Shown piece by piece: positions 1 through 8,416 of a DNA stretch of 64,000 bases. The first letter of the stretch is position 1. Every line of letters begins with the position of its first letter. Under the pieces are notes generated by a model, which worked only from the letters and a program-made list of their open reading frames with translations, did not search any database and was not told where the DNA came from. The translations under genes were made by a program, and so were the position numbers. Source of the stretch: Actinomycetes bacterium (GTDB lineage Bacteria > Actinomycetota > Acidimicrobiia > Acidimicrobiales > JAJYXR01); assembly GCA_021801795.1 (NCBI GenBank), contig JAJYXR010000022.1, positions 1-64,000 on the forward strand, written 5' to 3'.

Positions 1-43
1 ACTTGCTTATTCCGACTTGCTCTGCCCACTCCGACAGATTCAC
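1..43 (-). CDS. IS607-like serine recombinase, N-terminal fragment cut by window edge
   Basis: Only 14 codons are present before the window edge. They read V/M-NLSEWAEQVGISK, which resembles the opening of the MerR-type helix-turn-helix of IS607-family TnpA resolvases (a typical start is M-N-L-x-x-WA-x-x-x-G-V). The GTG at 41-43 is preferred over the ATG at 44-46 because it lies 7 bp after the -10 box of a good promoter, as expected for a leaderless transcript, and because it gives the usual M-N-L start. IS607 TnpA would catalyse transposition with a serine recombinase domain, but that part lies outside the window. Another MerR-type DNA-binding protein is possible. Confidence 0.5.
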   Translation of the reverse strand, partial: MNLSEWAEQVGISK

Positions 44-50
44 CATGCTG

Positions 51-79
51 AGGATAGAACATACTAGCGACTAACACAA
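51..79 (-). promoter_or_regulatory. Promoter TTGTGT-N17-TATCCT for the left-edge recombinase
   Basis: Read on the minus strand, the -35 box TTGTGT (74-79) and the -10 box TATCCT (51-56) are separated by exactly 17 bp. The predicted start of transcription falls on the GTG start codon at 43. The -35 hexamer and spacing are identical to the promoter of the HNH gene near 39.0 kb. The rest of the stretch from 80 to 229 contains nothing I recognise. Confidence 0.5.
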
Positions 80-229
80 GCAACTATGTGAGCAGCAGTT
101 GACAACCCTACACGGCCTCGCAGCTAGCCCACGACAGAGGGTCGCGTCTCATCACTCTTACCACAGGCTGAGCACGAGCCAGCTCAGTTCTAGGATGCGG
201 GCGGACTAGGCACCGAGGGGGCACACAGG

Positions 230-2695
230 CTACTGCTCCGCGAGGATGGCCGCGAGCTCGCCAAGCGGGTCTCGGACCACCGGGCCGGTTACTCCCACCT
301 CTGCCCTCAGGATCCTGCCGTTGAACTCGAAGGGTGCCTCGTAGCCTTCTCCGATGGCCGGACCCCACTCGTATCCACAGGTGAGACCGGCCCCTACACC
401 GTTGAAACCAGATGGCGTGAAGCGGGTGAGCAGGCTCTCGGCCACCACGCTCCCGTCGACCAGCAGCCGGACCCGCCCGGCCATGCCGTCAGGTCTGCCG
501 GCCGCCTCCGGTGCCGCCTTGTCGAAGTCCATCTCGACTACGTGCCTGCCCCCGGCCACCGCTGAATCGGCAGCCAGCACGTAGCGGTCCTTGCCATAGA
601 GGTTGTGGACGTAGCGAGGGCGACCGTCAATGAAGTGGAGGGACCAGCCCCCGAGCGCCGAACCCAGAGCGACGAGCACTCCCTCCGGCAGCGCCTCCTC
701 CGGCACATCCACCTCCACGGTGATGTGATGGGAGCGGTTCCGCACGTTCACGGCCACGGCTTCGGGGACCTGGGCACCCATGGGGAAGTACCGGAAGCGG
801 TCACGCTCGCCGCGGGTATGGGGCTTCGGGTGAGTCAGGGTCCAGAGCACCCTGTTGTCCAGAGGCAGCACCTGGTTACGCTCTGCCTCCCGCCACCATA
901 TGTCCACCAGTTCCCTGACCCGTTCCGGGTGCAGCGAGGCCAGGTCCGTGGTCTCCGATAGGTCCGAGCCCAGATCGTAGAGCTCCCACACGTCGTCCTC
1001 GAAGGGGGCGTTCGGGTCCAGCCCGTCGCCGTATATGGGTCCGACTGGATGGTAGGTGACTGCCTTCCACCCTTCGTGGTAGATGGCGCGGGAGCCGAAC
1101 ATCTCGAAGTACTGGGTCACGTGGCGCTCCGGTGCCCCTGCCGAGCCCGGCCCGAGCAGGTACGCGAAGCTGATCCCGTCGATATGGGACTGGGGGACGT
1201 GCTCGATCACCTCGGGTGGATCTATTCCGATCAGTTCCAGGATGGTCGGCATGACGTCGATGGCGTGCGCGAACTGGTGCCTGATCCCGCCCGCGCTGGA
1301 GTCCCCATCCGTGTCGTCACCCGTAGCAGACGAGCCCAGGGTGCCTGCAGCAGCACCTCGCGATGGCCGGGTTCCGTATCGGGCGGGCCAGCTCAGGATG
1401 CAGGGGTCTGCCACCCCTCCGTGGTGGACCTCCCGCTTCCATCGCCTGAAGGGAGCATTGCCCGCCATGGTCCAGCCCCATGGGTAGTTGTTATGGCTGG
1501 TCGGACCTCCGATCTCGTCGATCCGGTCGTACAGCTCCCCTGGAGAGGCGGGATCGAGGTTCGACATCCTCACGTCGTTTATGGACCCCTCCGCGCCGCC
1601 CTCGGCGCTCGCACCGTTGTCCGAGACGATCACCACGATCGTGTTGTCCAGATCCCCCGCATCCCCGATGAAGTCGAGGACGCGACCCAGCTGCTCGTCG
1701 GTGTAGGAGAGGAAGGCAGCGAAACACTCCATGAACCGTGCCGCCACCTCGCGTTCGTGCGCCGAGAGGGAGCTCCAGGCAGGCACCCACGGGGGGCGTT
1801 CGGAAAGCCTGGTGCCCGGGGGAAGGATCCCCATTTCGAGCTGGCGGTGGTACACACGCTCGCGCCAGGCATCCCAGCCCGAGTCGAAGTGCCCTCGGTA
1901 GCCTTCTATCCAGCTCCTAGGCGCCTGGTGTGGCGAATGGCAGGCGCCGGTGGCCAGGTAGAGGAAGAAAGGTCTGGCCGGATCGGCCGCCTTCAGGTCG
2001 CCGATGTACTCGACTGCCTTCTCAGCCAGGTCCGCGCTCAGGTGGTAGCCCTCGGCCGGCGACGAGGGGGGCCGTATGGAATGGTTGTCCTCGTAGAGGG
2101 CGGGCACGAACTGGTTCGTCTCCCCTCCATGGAATCCGTACCAGCGGTCGAAGCCGCGACCGAGGGGCCAGGTCCACCGTGGAGCGGCCATATGGGTCTC
2201 GTCCTCCGGGCTCAGGTGCCACTTGCCGACCGCGTAGGTCGCGTAGCCCGAGGCGCGCAGGATCTCGGAGAGGAAACCGTTCTCTCTGGGGGGCTTTCCC
2301 CAGTAGCCCGGAAAGCCTATCGCCAGGTCCGCGACCCTCCCCATGGCGTTGCGGTGGTGGTTCCGGCCGGTGAGAAGGCATGCCCGCGTCGGCGAGCACA
2401 GGGCGGTAGTACGGAAGTTCGCCAACCGGATGCCCCTGGAAGCCACGGCATCGATCACGGGGGTGGCTATGTCGGACCCATAGCAGCCCAGCTGTGCGAA
2501 GCCCACGTCATCGAGGACGACCATGACCACGTCAGGCGCTCCCTCCGGCGCTACCGGCTCTTCTGGCCACCACGGGACCGAGTCACGCCAGTCTCTGCCG
2601 ATGCGCCCGGTGGCGACCACGGGGGAGCCAGCACCAAAGCGAGCTACGGACGCGCTGTCCGCGCCTGCCGGGGGGTACGGATCGCCAGCGCTCAC
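230..2695 (-). CDS. Arylsulfatase (type I sulfatase family)
   Basis: This 821-residue protein is a formylglycine-dependent sulfatase that would hydrolyse sulfate esters. The metal-binding motif VVLDDVGFAQLGCYG lies near residues 58-72. The catalytic C-x-P-x-R signature appears as CSPTR, followed by ACLLTGRNHHR, where the Cys would be converted to formylglycine. A second metal site reads VSDNGASAEGG. The C-terminal 200 residues extend beyond the core fold and look like a beta-rich accessory domain. No signal peptide is evident, so the enzyme is probably cytoplasmic or exported by another route. The GTG start is preceded by AGGGAG about 8 bp upstream. It lies 37 bp downstream of the exporter gene on the same strand, so the two may be co-transcribed. 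The substrate cannot be told from sequence. Confidence 0.93.
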   Translation of the reverse strand: MSAGDPYPPAGADSASVARFGAGSPVVATGRIGRDWRDSVPWWPEEPVAPEGAPDVVMVVLDDVGFAQLGCYGSDIATPVIDAVASRGIRLANFRTTALCSPTRACLLTGRNHHRNAMGRVADLAIGFPGYWGKPPRENGFLSEILRASGYATYAVGKWHLSPEDETHMAAPRWTWPLGRGFDRWYGFHGGETNQFVPALYEDNHSIRPPSSPAEGYHLSADLAEKAVEYIGDLKAADPARPFFLYLATGACHSPHQAPRSWIEGYRGHFDSGWDAWRERVYHRQLEMGILPPGTRLSERPPWVPAWSSLSAHEREVAARFMECFAAFLSYTDEQLGRVLDFIGDAGDLDNTIVVIVSDNGASAEGGAEGSINDVRMSNLDPASPGELYDRIDEIGGPTSHNNYPWGWTMAGNAPFRRWKREVHHGGVADPCILSWPARYGTRPSRGAAAGTLGSSATGDDTDGDSSAGGIRHQFAHAIDVMPTILELIGIDPPEVIEHVPQSHIDGISFAYLLGPGSAGAPERHVTQYFEMFGSRAIYHEGWKAVTYHPVGPIYGDGLDPNAPFEDDVWELYDLGSDLSETTDLASLHPERVRELVDIWWREAERNQVLPLDNRVLWTLTHPKPHTRGERDRFRYFPMGAQVPEAVAVNVRNRSHHITVEVDVPEEALPEGVLVALGSALGGWSLHFIDGRPRYVHNLYGKDRYVLAADSAVAGGRHVVEMDFDKAAPEAAGRPDGMAGRVRLLVDGSVVAESLLTRFTPSGFNGVGAGLTCGYEWGPAIGEGYEAPFEFNGRILRAEVGVTGPVVRDPLGELAAILAEQ

Positions 2696-2732
2696 CTAGC
2701 CAGCTCCCTACCTGTCCCAGCTCGCCATCTCG

Positions 2733-4427
2733 TCAGCTATCCACCTGGTCATGCCCCACCTCGTCAGCACCCCATCTCCGACCCTGCGATCTGGCCGGCG
2801 ACGGACGCAGCACGGCCAGCGCGATCAAGCATGCCAGAGCCGCTGCGAGCGCTCCCGCACGGAAGGCCCCGTCGTAGCCGTTCACGCTGGCCACGATGCG
2901 GGCATGGTCGAGAGCCAGCCCTCGGAGGTGGGCCGAGGAGATCACCCCGTGGTTCCCCAGGGTCTTCTCCAGGCCGACCAGCCTGGACCGGGTCAGGGTG
3001 GCAGCGATCGTCACCAGCGCTGCGAGCCCGAGGGAGCCCCCGACCTGCTGGCTGGTGTTGAGCAGGCCTGAGGCCAGTCCGGTTTCGTGACCCCGGACTG
3101 CGGAGACCGCGTTCAGGGTGAGCGGGACGAAGGACAGGCCCATGCCGAGGCCGACGACCACCAGGGGACCGAACATCGACAGGTAGCTGCTCTCCTGACC
3201 GACTCCAGATAGCCAGAGCAACCCGAGCGCGACGAACAGGGGACCGACGCTCAGGAACAACCTGGTGCCGAAGCGCCCGACGAGGCGAGACACGACCAGC
3301 CCCACCGATCCGACGACGATGGGAATCGGCAGGTAGGCCAGCCCCGTCACCAGGGGGCTGTAGTGGAGCACGTCCTGCATGAACTGGGTGAGGAAGTAGA
3401 GAAGCGAGAGCATTGCCGCCCCGAGCAGCAGCATGATGGCGTATCCCCCCGATCGCCTCAGGTCGTGGAGGAACCCGAGCGGCAGCAGGGGTTCTCCGCT
3501 GCGCCCTTCCAGGTAGACGAACGACGCCAGCAGCGCCGCGGCGAGCGCGAAGGAGGCCATGGTGAGCGGATCCGACCATCCCACACTCGGTGCGCGTTCG
3601 AGCCCGTAGACCAGGAGCGCCATCCCTGCCGAGACCGTTATCGCGCCCGGTAGATCGAGACGCCGGCGGCGCCCGCTTACCCGAGGTATGACGAACGGTG
3701 TCGCGGCCACCAGGGCCACCCCGATGGGCACGTTCACGAACAGCACCCACCGCCAGGTGGTGACATCGACTATCAGCCCGCCGAGAAGGAGGCCGAGCGC
3801 AGCGCCTGCCCCCGACATGCCCGCGTAGACCGCCATCGCCCTGTGGCGAGGGGGACCTTCCTCGAAGGTGGTGGCGATGAGCGACAGGGCGGTCGGAGAG
3901 GCGATCGCGGCCCCCACTCCCTGGGTGGCGCGCGCGACTATGAGCCAGACCTGGTCCGTGGCGAGACCTCCTGCCAGCGAGGCCGCGCTGAACAGGAGGA
4001 TCCCCACCACCAGCATCCTGCGGCGTCCGAACAGATCACCTATGCGGCCACCGAGGAGCAGGAGGCCACCGAACGCGAGCACGTAGGCGTTGATGACCCA
4101 GGAGAGGTTAGTGGTGGAGAATCCGAGCTCACGCTGCATCGAGGGCAGCGCGATGTTCACTATCGTGAGGTCGAGCATCACCATTAGCTGTGCTGTCGCG
4201 ATCACCACCAGCCCGAGGCGCGGGTGGCTGGTGCCGGCCCCGGATTCCCGAGACAGGCCAGATGCCCCAGGGACTCCATCCCCAGGGACTCCAGCTCCGG
4301 CTGATCCGTGGACTCCATTCCCAGGGGCCAGCGGGGCCAGCGGGGCAGCAGCCTCACCGAAGTCCTCTCGTAGGACCCCCGATCCGGCCGCCGTGCCCGT
4401 AGCTATACTCCTGCCATCGGGGTCCAT
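2733..4427 (-). CDS. DHA2-family MFS multidrug exporter (EmrB/QacA type)
   Basis: This is a proton-coupled exporter of the 14-helix DHA2 group. After a cytoplasmic N-terminus of about 65 residues rich in Gly, Pro and Ala come the motif LDLTIVNIALPSMQ in helix 1, the motif-A loop GGRIGDLFGRRR, and a motif-C-like GAGAALGLLLGG in helix 5. The rest is hydrophobic throughout. ATG at 4427 is chosen because AGGTGGAG lies 9 bp upstream; a GTG at 4442 would overlap that ribosome-binding site. The N-terminal extension is encoded by short tandem repeats (see 4265-4345) and is not part of the conserved family. The substrate is unknown. The sulfatase gene follows directly, and ogt is divergent. Confidence 0.92.
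   Translation of the reverse strand: MDPDGRSIATGTAAGSGVLREDFGEAAAPLAPLAPGNGVHGSAGAGVPGDGVPGASGLSRESGAGTSHPRLGLVVIATAQLMVMLDLTIVNIALPSMQRELGFSTTNLSWVINAYVLAFGGLLLLGGRIGDLFGRRRMLVVGILLFSAASLAGGLATDQVWLIVARATQGVGAAIASPTALSLIATTFEEGPPRHRAMAVYAGMSGAGAALGLLLGGLIVDVTTWRWVLFVNVPIGVALVAATPFVIPRVSGRRRRLDLPGAITVSAGMALLVYGLERAPSVGWSDPLTMASFALAAALLASFVYLEGRSGEPLLPLGFLHDLRRSGGYAIMLLLGAAMLSLLYFLTQFMQDVLHYSPLVTGLAYLPIPIVVGSVGLVVSRLVGRFGTRLFLSVGPLFVALGLLWLSGVGQESSYLSMFGPLVVVGLGMGLSFVPLTLNAVSAVRGHETGLASGLLNTSQQVGGSLGLAALVTIAATLTRSRLVGLEKTLGNHGVISSAHLRGLALDHARIVASVNGYDGAFRAGALAAALACLIALAVLRPSPARSQGRRWGADEVGHDQVDS
4265..4345. repeat. Short tandem repeats in the 5' end of the exporter gene
   Basis: Two 15 bp units of CCCCAGGGACTCCA[TG] (4265-4294) are followed, after a spacer, by two and a half 9 bp units of GGGGCCAGC (4324-4345). 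Both unit lengths keep the reading frame. They encode the variable N-terminal tail of the exporter. Confidence 0.75.
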
Positions 4428-4516
4428 CTGGCCGTGCTCCACCTAGTCAGCGTAGTGATTCATTCCGGTGACCATGCCGGGGCCACCTGGTCGGAGCCGA
4501 GCATGCAGGTAAGCCA

Positions 4517-5020
4517 GTGACGACGCGGGCGAGCCATGCGGGCCAGGCGGTCAGGGTGGTCATGCGTGCGATCGAGAGTCCCATGGGGATTCTTCGGCTC
4601 GTCGGGAGCGACGGGGTGGTTACCCGTCTCCTCCTCGAAGATCAGATCCGTGGCTTCCACGATTCGGAGTGGGTGGAGGATGACAGCGCGTTCCCAGAGG
4701 CCTCCTCCCAGCTGCTGGGTTACTTCGACGGCAGGCTGAAGGTGTTCGATGCCCCGCGACGGCTCGACGGCACGGCATTCCAGCGGCGCGTCTGGGCCGC
4801 TATCGAGGCGATTCCCTACGGGGCTACGCGGACCTACGGCGAGCTGGCCGGGATCGTCGGGGCCAAAGGTGCCGCCAGGGCAGTGGGTCAGGCAGCAGCA
4901 CGGAACCCGGTTCCCGTCATCGTTCCCTGCCACCGTGTCCTGGCTTCAAGGGGTGCTCTCGGTGGCTACGCAGGCGGGCTGGGGATGAAGCAGGCCCTGC
5001 TCGCCCTGGAACGTACCTGA
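4517..5020 (+). CDS. ogt: Methylated-DNA--protein-cysteine methyltransferase (Ogt type)
   Basis: This enzyme repairs O6-alkylguanine in DNA by transferring the alkyl group irreversibly to its own cysteine. The active-site motif IVPCHRVL is present near the C-terminus, preceded by the helix-turn-helix and arginine-finger region VGQAAARNPVPV. The YGATRTYGELA segment is typical of the DNA-binding domain. The length of 167 residues matches the family. GTG at 4517 is used here. ATG at 4562, just before RAIESPMG, is an equally plausible start with a weak GGTGG upstream. The gene is divergent from the exporter, and no operon partner is evident. Confidence 0.93.
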   Translation: MTTRASHAGQAVRVVMRAIESPMGILRLVGSDGVVTRLLLEDQIRGFHDSEWVEDDSAFPEASSQLLGYFDGRLKVFDAPRRLDGTAFQRRVWAAIEAIPYGATRTYGELAGIVGAKGAARAVGQAAARNPVPVIVPCHRVLASRGALGGYAGGLGMKQALLALERT

Positions 5021-5078
5021 GGTGGGAGCGGCCGCCGGCTGTTGCCTGCTGCCACGATGCCTGCCGGTGTCAGCGCTA

Positions 5079-5107
5079 TTGCATTCGTAGTTGTGAAAGC
5101 GTATAGT
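5079..5107 (+). promoter_or_regulatory. Promoter TTGCAT-N17-TATAGT for the surface-protein island
   Basis: A -35 box TTGCAT (5079-5084) and a -10 box TATAGT (5102-5107) are separated by 17 bp. Transcription would start near 5114. This rules out the GTG at 5106 as the start of the following gene, because it lies inside the -10 box, and supports ATG 5193. Confidence 0.6.
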
Positions 5108-5192
5108 GACAGGGCAGGTATTACTTGTGAAGAGTAGTGACAATCTAGTGTGGCCAATGAGTGGGGCGGCGGCTGCACGGGGGGAGGTCCCT

Positions 5193-6122
5193 ATGGCTGA
5201 GACAGTCTTCGAGCAGGTGAAGCAGCGGGTGACTTCCGTCGGTGGCCCAGGCCGCAGTCGCGTGCTGGGACGGGTGAGCCGGTGGAGATTGGCCAGGATG
5301 CTCCTGGCGGCGGCCCTGGTGTCGGCGGGGGCGGCGGTAGCAGTACCACTGGCTCTACCAGGGGTAGCTGCAGCCACAGCCTGCACTACCGCAGGCGTGA
5401 GTTCTGCCTCGCCCGATGCCTGCACCATAGGCACCAGCGTCACGATAGATGCAGGCACATTCACCGTAGTAAGCTCACCCACGCTGTACTGGCAGTTCGT
5501 GCTCTCTGGCTATGACCAGTGGGCGAGCGCTTCCAGTACCACTCTTGGCAGCTGCAGCGTGTCGTCAGGAGCTACGGCGTGCTCGGGCGGCACCCAACCG
5601 GTCCTTCTCGCAGTCGACGCTACTGGTGCGGGGAAAGGTTGGAACATCAGCGAGTATATTTCCAGCTCAGACCTTCCCAGCGGCAGCGCTCTCTACTTCA
5701 ATGGAGCGGGGAGCACGACGTATGGGGACTCGACGGTTGCCCCCGTGTCCACCACCGACGGCGGGTTTACTGCGACCACGCCATCCACGGTGTGTGACTA
5801 CGCGAGCACCTGCACGAACGCGACTCCGACTTCGGGTTCCGTTTGTGGAAATTATCCCGGGGGTACTGCCGGTTCAACCTCGTGTCCCGCTGACCCGGTG
5901 AACATGCTTGCCAGCACGTCCAGTACTGCACAGGAAGATCTTTACTCTGCCGAATCCACTACGGGTGTAGGCGCGATCTGCTTCGCGACTGGTACGGCGA
6001 CGGCTAGAGGCTGTGCCTCGACTACGAACACAGCGTTCTATAACCTCGGCATTCCCTCTAGCGCGCTGGCAGGGACTTACGCCAGCACGGTGGTGAATAT
6101 CCAGATCAACGCTGGTCCCTGA
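5193..6122 (+). CDS. Secreted WxL-like surface protein A1
   Basis: This 309-residue exported protein has a basic N-terminus, a hydrophobic stretch around residues 32-52 and likely cleavage after AAATA. The mature N-terminus has a pair of cysteines about 15 residues apart, as in its two paralogues. The rest is rich in Ser, Thr, Gly and Ala and is probably all beta. Near residue 150 it has D-A-T-G-x-G-x-GWNI, matching the first W-x-L segment of WxL domains. The C-terminus ends YNLGIP ... TYASTVVNIQINAGP, a degenerate form of the WWLxIPGN ... GP ending of the paralogues. ATG 5193 follows GGGGGAGG at 7 bp. The gene heads an island with DUF916-like partners. Assignment to WxL is by motif and context, so it is a distant-homology call. 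Confidence 0.7.
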   Translation: MAETVFEQVKQRVTSVGGPGRSRVLGRVSRWRLARMLLAAALVSAGAAVAVPLALPGVAAATACTTAGVSSASPDACTIGTSVTIDAGTFTVVSSPTLYWQFVLSGYDQWASASSTTLGSCSVSSGATACSGGTQPVLLAVDATGAGKGWNISEYISSSDLPSGSALYFNGAGSTTYGDSTVAPVSTTDGGFTATTPSTVCDYASTCTNATPTSGSVCGNYPGGTAGSTSCPADPVNMLASTSSTAQEDLYSAESTTGVGAICFATGTATARGCASTTNTAFYNLGIPSSALAGTYASTVVNIQINAGP

Positions 6123-6183
6123 CTCATCTCTCCGGGTCATGCTGCAGCGGGCACCGGATAGGTATGACAGGAGGAAGGCGAGG

Positions 6184-7359
6184 ATGGTGGCGTTTCGGTT
6201 CCTTGCCCGTCTGGTCATCACGGTAAGCCTCTTGACACCAGTGTCCATGATCCCTAGCCACGACGCCGGAGCCGTTGCTCCTGGTGGTGGGGTCGGTAGC
6301 TCCCAGGGCTATGGCTGCGAGTCAGTCCATGCAGGACCAGTCGTGCCACCGGGTGAACGACCATCCAGCTACTTCGAGCTGAATGCAGCTCAGGGCACGG
6401 TTAACCATGAGGAGCTGCTGCTCGCGAACCCCAATGCGTTCGCATGTGAGGTGACAGTCCTGCCTGCGTTCGGAGCTACTGCCAGGAACTCGGGTGATAC
6501 GTTCCCCAGCGCGATCCAGCCTGGGGCGTCCTGTGAGGCCGAGAGCTGCTGGCTCTCAGGTCTTCCCGTGACGGTCACAGTCCCTTCATACGGCCGGATC
6601 GACGTTCCATTCGGTATAACCGTCCCACAGGGCACTCCGTCGGGTGAGTATCTGGCCGGGGTGGTGGCCGAACCAGGTTTCGTCCCTAGCTCACCCAGTC
6701 TGGCCAAGGGCGGCGCGGGCCGTGGCGTGGTGGGAGCCGTGGTGGTGTCCCGGGTCGCCATCGGGGTTGCCGTGACAGTTCCCGGTCCGCTGCATCCGCT
6801 CCTCGTCATCCCAGGGGTGGATCTCGCTCCTGGAACCTCAGTGGTGCCCCGCCTGCATGTCACCGAAAGCGATAGGGGCAACACGTGGCTCCATCCGGCG
6901 GGTGACGTGGTGGTGAGCATCGGAGGCCGCCGCCGCAGCTTCCCCATGGCATCCAACACGGTCCTACCAGGAGACTCGGCAGTGCTCGCCGTCGCTACGC
7001 CAGGCGTAGCCGCCGGAGTGCATCCGGTAGAGGCAGAGCTCTGGTACTGGCACCACACGCTCCTGGCGGTCTGGCGCGGCGCGATCGATTTCCCGGTGCC
7101 GCCGCGGGTGATAAACCGCCATGGCGTACGGACAGTGGTCCTGCCTGCCCCATCTGGCACTCCCGGCTGGGCGGAGGCATTGGGTGGTGCGCTTGGTGGC
7201 CTGCTGGTCGGTCTGCTCGTCTTCTGGTTCCTGGCCTTCTGGAAACGCCGCCGCAGGAAGGACGAGGAAGATCCGGAACCGGCACCCATCACACCCGAGC
7301 CTGCCTCGGCTCCCCAGGCCGGTATCCGGTCACCAGTCGGCGAAGGGAGGCCGCGGTGA
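6184..7359 (+). CDS. DUF916-like (WxL-interacting) membrane-anchored protein B1
   Basis: This 391-residue protein has a signal peptide (residues 1-30), two extracellular beta-sandwich domains, one C-terminal transmembrane helix (about 331-353) and a basic then acidic cytoplasmic tail starting KRRRRKDEED. The first domain has the DUF916-like pattern of N-x-x-x-x-x-x-x-V-x-V-x-A followed by VPxGTPSGEYLAGVV. It shares with B2 and B3 a C-x4-CW[LI]xGLP element and, in the second domain, TW[LV]HPxG. In Firmicutes, DUF916 proteins bind peptidoglycan and WxL proteins. ATG 6184 follows AGGAGG with 9 bp spacing. The stop overlaps the next start as GTGA, so A1-B1-A2 is probably one operon. Confidence 0.72.
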   Translation: MVAFRFLARLVITVSLLTPVSMIPSHDAGAVAPGGGVGSSQGYGCESVHAGPVVPPGERPSSYFELNAAQGTVNHEELLLANPNAFACEVTVLPAFGATARNSGDTFPSAIQPGASCEAESCWLSGLPVTVTVPSYGRIDVPFGITVPQGTPSGEYLAGVVAEPGFVPSSPSLAKGGAGRGVVGAVVVSRVAIGVAVTVPGPLHPLLVIPGVDLAPGTSVVPRLHVTESDRGNTWLHPAGDVVVSIGGRRRSFPMASNTVLPGDSAVLAVATPGVAAGVHPVEAELWYWHHTLLAVWRGAIDFPVPPRVINRHGVRTVVLPAPSGTPGWAEALGGALGGLLVGLLVFWFLAFWKRRRRKDEEDPEPAPITPEPASAPQAGIRSPVGEGRPR

Positions 7360-8165
7360 AGACAGGAGTCGTGCTTGGGACCAGCACTAATGAGATCACC
7401 GGTACCTCCATTGCTGCTGGGAGGAAGCCAGCGCTGGTTGCCGTCGCTCTGTCTGGCCTGCGGTTGCTGGCCATAGCCCTGGTGGGAGTGGCTTGCCTCG
7501 CTGCCGCCTCGCCTGGTGTCGCGGATGCCGCTTCATGCTCTTCTTCCACGCCGCCCCTATCGTCCTCATACGGTTCGCCTGCCTCGTGCTCCGCAATCGC
7601 CACCATAACGGTCGACTCTGGTAACTACGCCATCGTGGATGCCGACGCAGGCAGCGTGCCCAGCTTCGGCACCATCACCCTGAACGGCTACGACCAGTAC
7701 GCGAAGCAGGCGGACGCCATTACGGCAGTCGATGCCAGCGGATCAGGTGCGGGCTGGAACATGACGGTGGCAGCCACTGGCTTCGAGGACACGAGCGGGT
7801 CACCGAGCAACTGCACCAGTTCGGCCCCCTGCGTCCTGTCGGGTGCGACAGTCGAGTACAACGCCTCGTCCGCAAGCCCTCCAGGGGACGTCCCACCGAG
7901 TCCCTCCTGCGCAACGGGTAGCACATGTGCAGACGACTCGGGCTCGAGCTCTTTCTGCACGACCGGTGCGTCCATCGCCTACCCGGTGGTCTCCACCTCC
8001 AGTGCAGCTACGTTCTGTGCAGTCAGCGCCGGGGAGGGCATGGGGGCAGTGGCACTGCCCAACTACTGGTGGTTGAAGATCCCCGGCAATGCCACACTAG
8101 GTGGGGCCACGAGCGGGAGCACTTTCGTCGACACCTTGACCGTTACTCTCTCGGCAGGCCCCTGA
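7356..8165 (+). CDS. Secreted WxL-like surface protein A2
   Basis: This 269-residue protein is a paralogue of A1 and A3. It has a signal peptide (hydrophobic about 29-52, cleavage after VADA) and a mature N-terminus starting SCSSSTPP ... SPASCS with two cysteines. The strand pattern TITVDSGNYAIVDAD...GTITLNGYDQY is followed by D-A-S-G-S-G-AGWNMTV near residue 133 (first W-x-L-like motif). It ends WWLKIPGN ... VTLSAGP (second motif WWL near 238). The GTG start overlaps the B1 stop and is preceded by GGGAGG. It is probably secreted and attached to the wall non-covalently, by analogy with WxL proteins; no LPXTG motif or transmembrane anchor is present. Confidence 0.7.
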   Translation: MKTGVVLGTSTNEITGTSIAAGRKPALVAVALSGLRLLAIALVGVACLAAASPGVADAASCSSSTPPLSSSYGSPASCSAIATITVDSGNYAIVDADAGSVPSFGTITLNGYDQYAKQADAITAVDASGSGAGWNMTVAATGFEDTSGSPSNCTSSAPCVLSGATVEYNASSASPPGDVPPSPSCATGSTCADDSGSSSFCTTGASIAYPVVSTSSAATFCAVSAGEGMGAVALPNYWWLKIPGNATLGGATSGSTFVDTLTVTLSAGP

Positions 8166-8416
8166 AATGCCTGGTGACCACATATTAAAAAGGACCCCGA
8201 CTCTCTTCGCGTGCCGGGTGGAGGAATCGGGCACGCTACGGTGCGGGAGACTGCCTGCTACTCAAGGCTGGGAGCTATTAAGATAGGACGGGCGCGAGCC
8301 GATATAGATATACAGACATACCCGTATACAGTGGAGGAGATCCGGCTGAAAGGAAAGCGTCAGCCAGTAACCGTGTGATAGGCATTCCAGGGTCGGATAC
8401 CGCCAGAGGGGGGACA
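8166..8416. promoter_or_regulatory. Intergenic region, probable internal promoter of the island
   Basis: This 251 bp gap divides the island into two likely transcription units. A short inverted repeat GCGTGCC (8209-8215) / GGCACGC (8230-8236) follows A2 and could be a weak terminator stem, but no T-run follows it. From 8275 to 8330 the sequence is unusually AT-rich for this genome and holds overlapping TATAGATATAC and GTATAC elements that could be a -10 region or an operator. I find no matching -35 box, so the promoter call is tentative. Confidence 0.3.

Noticed and set aside
80-229. Small open frames and a TTGACA element at 99-104
   Set aside because: No -10 box follows at the right distance, and no open frame has a ribosome-binding site or recognisable sequence.
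1049-3061. Long open frame antisense to the sulfatase gene
   Set aside because: The predicted protein is Arg- and Pro-rich with no domain, as expected for a shadow frame in GC-rich DNA; the sulfatase on the other strand has clear catalytic motifs.
5106-5192. Longer start for surface protein A1 (GTG 5106)
   Set aside because: This GTG is inside the -10 box of a good promoter, and ATG 5193 has a strong ribosome-binding site and gives a normal signal peptide.
8209-8236. Rho-independent terminator after A2
   Set aside because: The 7 bp stem has a 14-base loop and no T-run, so it is noted only as a weak inverted repeat.
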